Shown: piece after piece, positions 44,148 to 48,606 of the stretch
How the letters are laid out: the number at the start of each line of letters is the position of its first letter
How positions within the stretch are numbered: the first letter of the stretch is position 1
DNA from: Candidatus Thorarchaeota archaeon AB_25
GTDB lineage: Archaea; Asgardarchaeota; Thorarchaeia; Thorarchaeales; Thorarchaeaceae
DNA length: 48,606 bases
Assembly: GCA_001940705.1 (NCBI GenBank)
Contig: MEHG01000005.1
Span: 1-48,606 of the forward strand
Direction of reading: 5' to 3'
The notes under the pieces: model-generated
The model's input: only the letters and a program-made list of their open reading frames with translations
Databases searched by the model: none
What the model was told of the DNA's origin: nothing
Program-made: the position numbers and the translations under genes

Positions 44148-44429
44148 TTGAAAGTCAGGTTCAAGTCTTTTGGGTCCGTGCGGAGGCTCCTGAAAGAAAA
44201 GATCATAGATGTCGAGGTTCCCAATGACTCAACAGTCCGACAAGTAGTTAATAGAGTTGTTGAGTTAGGAGGAGAGGAGCTCAGAGAGCTGATAATGCAC
44301 GATAATGACATCAGTGGTAATCTGATTTTGATGCTCAATAAGAAAGATGTGGAAACCTTGGGTGGTATTGATATAGTCGTTCATGATGGTGATGAGGTTG
44401 CTATTCTTCCTCATGTCCAAGGCGGTTAG
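44148..44429 (+). CDS. MoaD/ThiS-type sulfur carrier or SAMP
   Basis: The 93-residue product is a beta-grasp protein: VRFKSFGSVRRLLKEKIIDVEVPNDSTVRQVVNRVVEL, LILMLNKKDVETLGGID and DGDEVAILPHVQGG. It ends in a free Gly-Gly, needed for adenylation and for thiocarboxylate or isopeptide formation. So it could be MoaD (molybdopterin/tungstopterin), a tRNA-thiolation carrier, or an archaeal ubiquitin-like modifier. It starts with TTG 44148. It lies 11 bases before the methylthiotransferase start. An E1-like enzyme is not in the window. Confidence 0.85.
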   Translation: MKVRFKSFGSVRRLLKEKIIDVEVPNDSTVRQVVNRVVELGGEELRELIMHDNDISGNLILMLNKKDVETLGGIDIVVHDGDEVAILPHVQGG

Positions 44430-44440
44430 GTGTGGTGAGT

Positions 44441-45730
44441 ATGGGTCTCAAGTACTATCTTGAAACGTATGGATGTTCACTAAACACAGCTGACTCTGAT
44501 ATCATTGTAGGACGTCTTGAGGCTATCGAGGGACAACGAGTCAAAGACATCAGTGACGCCGAACTGATTCTACTAAACACGTGTGGTGTAAAGGAACCAA
44601 CGGAGGACAAAATTGTCCACAGGCTTAAAGAATTGGCTCAGGGAAACACTCCAATCGTAGTAACTGGATGTCTCCCAAAAATCTCTCTCGATCGGGTTGA
44701 AAAAGCAATTCCAGGATATGCCGCATTGTTAGGCCCGCAGTCCGTTGAAACCTTGGCTTCAATTGTTCCGCGGATTCTCGAGGGCGAGAGGGGCATTCGT
44801 CACATTGAATCCGATGATACTTACAAACTGAAATGGTTTGCTGGTCCACCCGATAGTGTGATTTGCACATTTCCAATTTGTGAGGGGTGTCTTGGGAGCT
44901 GTGCTTATTGTGCAGTGAAATTTGCTCGGGGCAAGGTCAAAAGCTACTCAATAGAGGATATCCATCAGAAGATAGAGCGTTGTGTCCATCTTGGGTATCG
45001 CGAGATTCGATTGACCTCACAGGATGCTGCTGTGTACGGGAGTGACACCGGAGAAACACTTGCAGACCTTATGAAGTCCTTAGGCAGTATCGAGGGACCT
45101 CATAAATTTCGATTAGGTATGTTCAATCCAAACATAGTGATGAGCTCGATAAATGACCTGATAGAATCAATGGATAATGAGCACTTCTTCAAGTTTTTCC
45201 ATATCCCACTCCAATCTGGCAGTGACAGACTCCTGAAAACAATGAAACGTCGCTATATCGTTAGTGAGTGGGAGAGTGTGATTCAGAGGATCCGGAAACG
45301 ATTCACGAATGCGACGATTGCTACCGACATTATCGTTGGATTTCCAGGTGAAACTGATTCAGACTTTGAACAAACCTTAGAGCTGATCCGACGAGTAAAG
45401 CCATCTGTCATCAATATCTCAAAGTATGGCGACAGGCCCAATACCCTCGCTTCAAGGTCAAAGGAAAAAGTGGAAACTTCAGTGAAGAAGCAACGCAGTA
45501 GAACTTTGACCAAGCTTGTAGACGAAATTCTTGTAGAGTCGAATGAAAGGTGGGTTGGACGGTCTGGTCCAGTCATAATCACCGATAAGGGCTCAAAAGG
45601 TGGTATGCTGGGACGTAACGAGTCCTACAAGACAGTGATTATTCATGATGCCTTGAGTCCGGGGACTATAGTCGATGTTGAGATTATATCAGCAGAGCGA
45701 ACACATCTGAATGGAGAAGTCAAGTCCTAG
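44441..45730 (+). CDS. tRNA t6A37 methylthiotransferase (e-MtaB/CDKAL1 type)
   Basis: The enzyme adds a methylthio group to t6A37 of tRNA. The roughly 430-residue product has the MiaB-like plan: N-terminal UPF0004 domain with YYLETYGCSLNTADSDI, LLNTCGVKEPTEDKI and VTGCLPKI (three cluster cysteines), radical SAM core with CEGCLGSCAYCAVKFARG (C-x3-C-x2-C), SQDAAVYG, and a C-terminal TRAM domain (WVGRSGPVIITDKG...YKTVIIHDA). I choose ATG 44441 because AGGTG lies eight bases before it; GTG 44432 is also in frame. The 3' end overlaps the convergent oxidoreductase by 11 bases. Confidence 0.94.
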   Translation: MGLKYYLETYGCSLNTADSDIIVGRLEAIEGQRVKDISDAELILLNTCGVKEPTEDKIVHRLKELAQGNTPIVVTGCLPKISLDRVEKAIPGYAALLGPQSVETLASIVPRILEGERGIRHIESDDTYKLKWFAGPPDSVICTFPICEGCLGSCAYCAVKFARGKVKSYSIEDIHQKIERCVHLGYREIRLTSQDAAVYGSDTGETLADLMKSLGSIEGPHKFRLGMFNPNIVMSSINDLIESMDNEHFFKFFHIPLQSGSDRLLKTMKRRYIVSEWESVIQRIRKRFTNATIATDIIVGFPGETDSDFEQTLELIRRVKPSVINISKYGDRPNTLASRSKEKVETSVKKQRSRTLTKLVDEILVESNERWVGRSGPVIITDKGSKGGMLGRNESYKTVIIHDALSPGTIVDVEIISAERTHLNGEVKS

Positions 45731-46727
45731 GCTTGATCTCAATGTCAATGACATTTCCTGATTCAGCACTCTGTCTTGCAGCCTCCACGATGCCTAGAGC
45801 GCGGAGACCATCATCAATATTCACTCTTGGAGATTTTCCTGTTTCAATACATCTCAAAAAGTCTTTGAGTACTTCTCGCACTGGCTCTCCGTAGACCTTT
45901 ATCGTAGCACCTCTCTCTGGAAGCTGTATAGTGTCACCCTTGGCCACAGGAGCTTGGTCTAAGTGCTGTATTTTGATTATCTGACCAAACAAATCTAGTA
46001 CCAGAGTACCCTTCGAACCTGACACATCCATGTACCGTCTACGTCCTGCATATTGTCTGGAGAGATGGAACAGATGCTCTGTTCCGGAATCAAACTTCAC
46101 CATGACAGTTCCACTGTTGTGAATCCCACCTAGTTTGTTACTCTGAGCATAGAGCTTTGCAGGACCATTACTGATTCTTGTCATAATGTCAAAGTCGTGA
46201 ACCCCAATATCCTCGAAGACATCACCAAGTGATGGGATTCTCTCAGGAGAAACAAATCCTCTTCGGTCGTGAATAACCGTTCGAGGGGTACCTATAGCAT
46301 CGGTCTTGATAAGGTTCAGTGCCTTCTCTACAATAGGGTTGTAAATCTCAGAATGAGAAACTAGGACAACAATTCCTCGTTCTTTCACTAATTCTGCGAG
46401 CTTCTTTCCGTCTTCTAAGGTACTTGTCATGGGTTTTTCGATTAGAATCCCCTTGATTCCATCAAAATTTGTAGCAATGGAACGAGCGATGCTGGCGTGA
46501 GTTGATGTCGGTGTGGCAATAACAACCCCGTCTGGTTTTGTTTTTTCAAGCATGCTCTCGAATTCATTGAAAGCATCCGTATTGTGACTCTTGGCTACCT
46601 TCTCAGCAGTGGACATGTCAGTGTCAGCTACGCCCACCAGAACTCCCATGTCGCTAAGAATTCGTGCATGAATGCGTCCCATGTTTCCAGTTCCAACAAT
46701 TACAATCCTTCGAGATGACGTTATCAA
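45720..46727 (-). CDS. Gfo/Idh/MocA-family oxidoreductase
   Basis: The 335-residue protein has the Rossmann start IVIVGTGNMGRIHARIL, the cofactor-side VVIATPTSTHASIARS, the catalytic-loop EKPMTSTLEDGKKL, and a C-terminal dimerisation domain with VFEDIGVHDFDIM. Such enzymes oxidise or epimerise sugars or inositols with NAD(P); the exact substrate is not evident. The start is TTG 46727 with AGGAG just upstream. No sugar genes lie next to it. Upstream is a large gene-free region with a candidate RNA. Confidence 0.9.
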   Translation of the reverse strand: MITSSRRIVIVGTGNMGRIHARILSDMGVLVGVADTDMSTAEKVAKSHNTDAFNEFESMLEKTKPDGVVIATPTSTHASIARSIATNFDGIKGILIEKPMTSTLEDGKKLAELVKERGIVVLVSHSEIYNPIVEKALNLIKTDAIGTPRTVIHDRRGFVSPERIPSLGDVFEDIGVHDFDIMTRISNGPAKLYAQSNKLGGIHNSGTVMVKFDSGTEHLFHLSRQYAGRRRYMDVSGSKGTLVLDLFGQIIKIQHLDQAPVAKGDTIQLPERGATIKVYGEPVREVLKDFLRCIETGKSPRVNIDDGLRALGIVEAARQSAESGNVIDIEIKPRT

Positions 46728-46857
46728 CCACTCCTGTTGGGTTCAGGATGCTCCCGTTAGTCTTGGCCTTTATACATTGCCATAGTTTTCAGATTGTGTT
46801 GAGAATGCATGAATTTTACAACTTTGAAGTGTAAAAGCGGCGATTTTTGTCATGACG

Positions 46858-46867
46858 GTCTTATATT
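46858..46867 (+). promoter_or_regulatory. TATA-like box before the candidate RNA
   Basis: CTTATATTGA is a good archaeal TATA element in the 580-base gap after the oxidoreductase start. A start site about 25 bases on would fall near 46888, just at the first stem of the candidate RNA. Confidence 0.4.
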
Positions 46868-46875
46868 GATTCTCC

Positions 46876-47056
46876 TGGATTGATGTATGAATCCAAGATT
46901 CACACACACCTTCAGGGACTCGCTACAAAGACAATGCACGTCTTGGATCACCATGCCGCGCTGAGTCCCATTATGCTTCAGAAGACAACTCCCTCCCTTG
47001 GACCCACCCGCGCAAGCAGTGCGATTTGCCTCGTCGCACTCTGGGTGGGTCCTTTT
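46876..47056 (+). ncRNA. Candidate structured RNA ending in a strong hairpin and T-run
   Basis: The gap between the oxidoreductase and SSB genes is 581 bases. This part folds well by eye. TGGATT/AATCCA (46876-46881 with 46890-46895) is a first hairpin. GGGACTC/GAGTCCC (46915-46921 with 46963-46969) encloses AAGAC/GTCTT (46928-46932 with 46940-46944). An alternative helix ATCCAAG/CTTGGAT crosses these, so a pseudoknot or switch is possible. GGACCCACCC/GGGTGGGTCC (47000-47009 with 47043-47052) encloses AGTGCGA/TCGCACT and is followed by TTTT. No SRP or RNase P consensus is recognisable. The rest of the gap (47057-47308) shows the first tRNA-Leu fragment and the SSB promoter, but no gene. Confidence 0.4.
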
Positions 47057-47092
47057 ACAGCCTCCTTTTGAAATGACTTGTTGAAGAAGAAG

Positions 47093-47115
47093 TGGTGCGG
47101 AGGGCGAGATTTGAA
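47093..47115 (-). repeat. tRNA-Leu 3'-end repeat, copy 1
   Basis: Twenty-three bases are identical to the end of tRNA-Leu(GAG), from the T-loop TTC to the encoded CCA. It is in the same orientation as the tRNA gene, about 1.2 kb downstream of it, and 36 bases after the candidate RNA's T-run. Confidence 0.85.
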
Positions 47116-47228
47116 TCTAATTAAAAGAGGACCATGTACACAAGTACTTAAGGAAACATTCTGACAAGCTTCTTGCAGGTATACGAGAAGCGAAGAGCGT
47201 TTTTTACTTAGGATTTGTCGAGAGTTTT

Positions 47229-47238
47229 TTCTTAAAGG
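47229..47238 (+). promoter_or_regulatory. TATA-like box before the SSB gene
   Basis: TTCTTAAAGG lies about 75 bases before the SSB ATG within an A/T-rich stretch (TTTTTTCTTAAAGG). It is the best promoter candidate there. Confidence 0.4.
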
Positions 47239-47308
47239 CATCGCGAATTTCACAGAAGGACACACTAGTTTTGACAACTTGCAAATCGCATTTAGCGAGT
47301 GAATAACA

Positions 47309-47866
47309 ATGGGTTATGAAGAACGTGAGCCAATTGAGGCTACAGTGGCTGAGTTAAAGCCACGAATGAAGAATGTCACCATTTCTTTCAAGGTGATTAG
47401 TATGGGCGAAGAACGTGAGATTGAATCCCGCAAAGATGGATCATCTCATCGTGTCTGTGATATCACCGTTGGTGATTCAAGCGGAACTGTTCAGGTTCCA
47501 CTCTGGGATGAAACAATCGATAGCATTGAAGAAGATGTTACCTACAATCTAACCAATGGATACACTGGACTCTTCCGAGGTAACTTACGATTGAATGTCG
47601 GAAGGTACGGTAAACTCGATCAAGCTGAAGAAGATATCGAAGAAGTCAATATGACCGTTGATATGTCTGCTGAAGAGCACGAAGACGACAGACCTCGTAG
47701 AAGCTACGGCGGAGGCGGCGGTGGTTATAGTGGTGGCGGCCGAGGTGGCGGTGGCGGCTATGGTGGCGGTGGAAGAGACCGTCGCGGTGGCGGCAGTGGC
47801 GGTTACAGTGATGGCGGTCGAAGCGGCTACGGTGGTGGCGGCAGCGACAGACGTCGCAGATACTAG
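47309..47866 (+). CDS. ssb: Single-stranded DNA-binding protein, OB fold with Gly-rich tail (Sulfolobus type)
   Basis: The 185-residue protein has an OB fold much like crenarchaeal SSB: IEATVAELKPRMKNVTISFKVI, then VCDITVGDSSGTVQVPLWDE and YTGLFRGNLRLNVGRYGKL. A short acidic linker (ADMSAEEHEDD-type, about 118-126) leads to a tail from about 130 of GGGGG, GGY and RGG repeats, basic and disordered, as in SSB and hnRNP-like proteins. It binds single-stranded DNA, perhaps RNA, via the OB domain. GTGA is six bases before the ATG. It lies between the first and second tRNA-Leu 3'-end repeats. Confidence 0.88.
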   Translation: MGYEEREPIEATVAELKPRMKNVTISFKVISMGEEREIESRKDGSSHRVCDITVGDSSGTVQVPLWDETIDSIEEDVTYNLTNGYTGLFRGNLRLNVGRYGKLDQAEEDIEEVNMTVDMSAEEHEDDRPRRSYGGGGGGYSGGGRGGGGGYGGGGRDRRGGGSGGYSDGGRSGYGGGGSDRRRRY

Positions 47867-47890
47867 ACCATTAACTTTGAAGTGATTTAC

Positions 47891-47906
47891 AACAGCAATA
47901 GCTGTT
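47891..47906. repeat. Small perfect hairpin after the SSB gene
   Basis: AACAGC and GCTGTT enclose AATA, 25 bases beyond the SSB stop. With the stronger stem that follows it, it may be part of the 3' end of the transcript. Confidence 0.4.
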
Positions 47907-47908
47907 TG

Positions 47909-47953
47909 ATTGTGAGTGATCTGTATTGATTGCTCACAATTTCTTATTTTTGC
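47909..47953 (+). terminator. Terminator-like hairpin after the SSB gene
   Basis: ATTGTGAG and CTCACAAT (47909-47916 with 47933-47940) form a perfect eight-base stem, followed by TTCTTATTTTTGC. This is the most convincing terminator in the window and lies 43 bases after the SSB stop. Confidence 0.6.
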
Positions 47954-48028
47954 ATGAATATCTAAAAAGCATGCAGATACTCTTTCTCCTGTTTTCTTCC
48001 CAAAGAAATGAATATAGATTAGGAATAG

Positions 48029-48051
48029 ATGGTGCGGAGGGCGAGATTTGA
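48029..48051 (-). repeat. tRNA-Leu 3'-end repeat, copy 2
   Basis: Twenty-three bases match the tRNA-Leu end (48290-48312) with the base before CCA's complement included. It is in tRNA orientation, 261 bases from the intact copy, and followed within 40 bases by the start of a two-helix membrane protein. The bases after it (ATCTAATAGAGAAGAG) loosely resemble those after copy 1 (ATCTAATTAAAAGAG). Confidence 0.85.
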
Positions 48052-48091
48052 TATGGTTTGCGGTATCTAATAGAGAAGAGAGGTCTAATTC

Positions 48092-48274
48092 ATGGATAGG
48101 ACCAATACCTGTTCTTTGTTAAGGAGTGTGATCATTGTTGAGATTGTTCTTTTTCTACTAGGAGGGATATTCGTCACCAACATGCATCCATTATGGATGC
48201 AAAATTCTGTTTTTGTAATTGGGTGTATATTACTAGTCACAGTGCTTGTTTGGATAGTCACATGCAAAAGATGA
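48092..48274 (+). CDS. Small two-helix membrane protein
   Basis: The 60-residue product starts at ATG 48092 with GAGGT seven bases before it, a strong site for so short a frame. Two hydrophobic segments, VIIVEIVLFLLGGIFVTNM and SVFVIGCILLVTVLVWIV, are separated by a short polar turn (HPLWMQN) and closed by a basic C-terminus CKR. I recognise no family. It lies wholly between copy 2 and the tRNA-Leu gene, so it could be the cargo of a very small integrated segment. Toxin-type, transport-accessory or spurious: sequence alone does not tell. Confidence 0.5.
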   Translation: MDRTNTCSLLRSVIIVEIVLFLLGGIFVTNMHPLWMQNSVFVIGCILLVTVLVWIVTCKR

Positions 48275-48289
48275 GTACCAAAATTGAAA

Positions 48290-48312
48290 ATGGTGCGGAG
48301 GGCGAGATTTGA
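48290..48312 (-). repeat. tRNA-Leu 3'-end repeat, copy 3 (within the intact tRNA)
   Basis: This is the reference copy: the T-loop, T-stem 3' side, acceptor 3' strand and CCA of tRNA-Leu(GAG), plus one flanking A shared with copy 2. The three copies are direct repeats. Confidence 0.85.
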
Positions 48313-48378
48313 ACTCGCGAACTCCTACGAGACTAGGCCCTCAACCTAGCGCCTTTAACCTGGCTGGGCAACCTCCGC
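48291..48378 (-). tRNA. tRNA-Leu(GAG), CCA encoded
   Basis: On the minus strand the acceptor is GCGGAGG/CCTCCGC with discriminator A and encoded CCA. D arm GCC...GGC, anticodon stem CTAGG/CCTAG around TTGAGGG (anticodon GAG, 48340-48342), a long variable arm (CTC-GTAG-GAG) typical of class II leucine tRNA, and T arm GCGAG-TTCAAAT-CTCGC. Length 88 with CCA. Its last 22-23 bases recur twice downstream. Confidence 0.96.
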
Positions 48379-48572
48379 ATTGTAGAAGTTCATCTCATGA
48401 GGGTAATTTTCATTCCTCTTCGTACTGGTGATAAGGATTTCTGTAGCAAGAGAGTTGCAGTTTCGAAAAGAAGGGCGCATGTTCGGAACAGAAGGAGTCA
48501 CACCGACGTGACAATCCGATCTGTTCTCATGTTTTTAAACTACATCAATTATCTAGTAGTTCCAGCCAGCCA

Positions 48573-48595
48573 CTCAAAAAAGCCTGGCTTTTGAG
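48573..48595. terminator. Inverted repeat near the right edge
   Basis: CTCAAAAAAGCC and GGCTTTTGAG pair around a T with two unpaired A. It may end a transcript coming from beyond the window or from the plus strand. The rest of 48379-48606 holds a 65-codon open frame (48397-48594) that I do not accept as a gene. Confidence 0.35.
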
Positions 48596-48606
48596 CCCTA
48601 ATATGG

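Noticed and set aside
46876-47056. SRP RNA or RNase P RNA
   Set aside because: Neither strand shows the conserved helix 8 GGAAGG/AGCAG pattern of SRP RNA or the conserved regions of RNase P RNA, despite suitable length.
47658-47885. Ala/Val-rich open frame overlapping the SSB tail
   Set aside because: It is the shifted reading of the Gly-rich repeats of ssb and has no start signal of its own.
47093-48378. A complete integrative element with integrase
   Set aside because: No tyrosine or serine recombinase, transposase or replication gene is encoded between the repeats; only ssb and a 60-codon gene are there.
48397-48594. 65-codon open frame at the right edge
   Set aside because: It has no ribosome-binding site, is basic and low in hydrophobic order, and lies in the promoter side of tRNA-Leu. 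It is probably chance.
1-48606. CRISPR array or cas genes
   Set aside because: No series of regularly spaced repeats and no Cas-like frame were seen in reading the window.

Overview
The window is archaeal chromosomal DNA. The evidence is the gene content: SRP54, A/V-type ATPase subunits, CDC48, FEN1, an RPA-like protein, aIF2-beta, aIF1A, aEF1-beta, NMD3, RIO1, topoisomerase VI, a Hef helicase/nuclease and a Sulfolobus-type SSB. TATA-like boxes, strong GGTGA/GGAGG ribosome-binding sites and frequent TTG and GTG starts agree. The mix of euryarchaeal-type (Hef, FEN1/RPA cluster) and TACK-type (SSB) genes at moderate GC would fit an Asgard archaeon, perhaps Thorarchaeota-like. No eukaryotic signature protein is in view, so that placement is a guess.

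Layout. 0-2.1 kb (minus strand): start of a DRG-like GTPase, a C-terminally short TrmY-like methyltransferase, and srp54. 2.2-8.4 kb (plus): pyrI, then A/V-ATPase subunits F and A, a family-4 uracil-DNA glycosylase, a small membrane protein, subunit B, and a DUF6884-like protein. 8.4-12.2 kb (minus): an unrecognised protein, a DUF2095-like protein, a B12/radical-SAM protein and a sugar-1-phosphate nucleotidylyltransferase/acyltransferase. 12.5-13.6 kb: two winged-helix regulators among inverted repeats, convergent with hef. 16.0-22.5 kb (plus): a PRC-barrel protein, deoC with a Cys-rich tail, a tungsten aldehyde:ferredoxin oxidoreductase, a PAPS-reductase-like PUA/ferredoxin protein lacking a canonical start, and a polytopic membrane protein. 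22.5-26.1 kb (minus): RibL-like protein, small wHTH, cdc48, aEF1-beta and a 55-residue zinc-ribbon protein. 26.3-35.0 kb (plus): information processing (fen, RPA-like, aIF2-beta, DUF424, nmd3, aIF1A, rio1, KH protein, topoisomerase VI B and A) with one NifX-like gene on the other strand. 35-40.2 kb: a GlcNAc-1-P-transferase-like enzyme, a 991-residue secreted DOMON/FKBP-like/Ig-like membrane protein, and an HD-domain protein. 40.2-46.7 kb: tRNA-Gln, Trm112, split glycine decarboxylase, an LpdD-like protein, a MoaD-like sulfur carrier, a CDKAL1-type methylthiotransferase and a Gfo/Idh/MocA oxidoreductase. 46.7-48.6 kb: a candidate structured RNA, an SSB gene and a small two-helix membrane protein, set among three copies of the 3' end of tRNA-Leu(GAG), the third being the intact tRNA.

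How the genes work together. Most of the window is housekeeping in familiar archaeal neighbourhoods. Four places stand out. (1) deoC and the aldehyde oxidoreductase are 12 nt apart and would turn deoxyribose-5-phosphate into glyceraldehyde-3-phosphate, acetate and reduced ferredoxin. (2) The following PAPS-reductase-like gene encodes its zinc ribbon upstream of its first ATG, in a frame without a usual start codon. (3) The large membrane protein joins an extracellular DOMON and FKBP-like module to a cytoplasmic coiled coil and is divergent from an N-glycosylation-type enzyme. (4) The tRNA-Leu 3'-end repeats bracket two short segments, like att sites of very small integrative elements, but no integrase is present.
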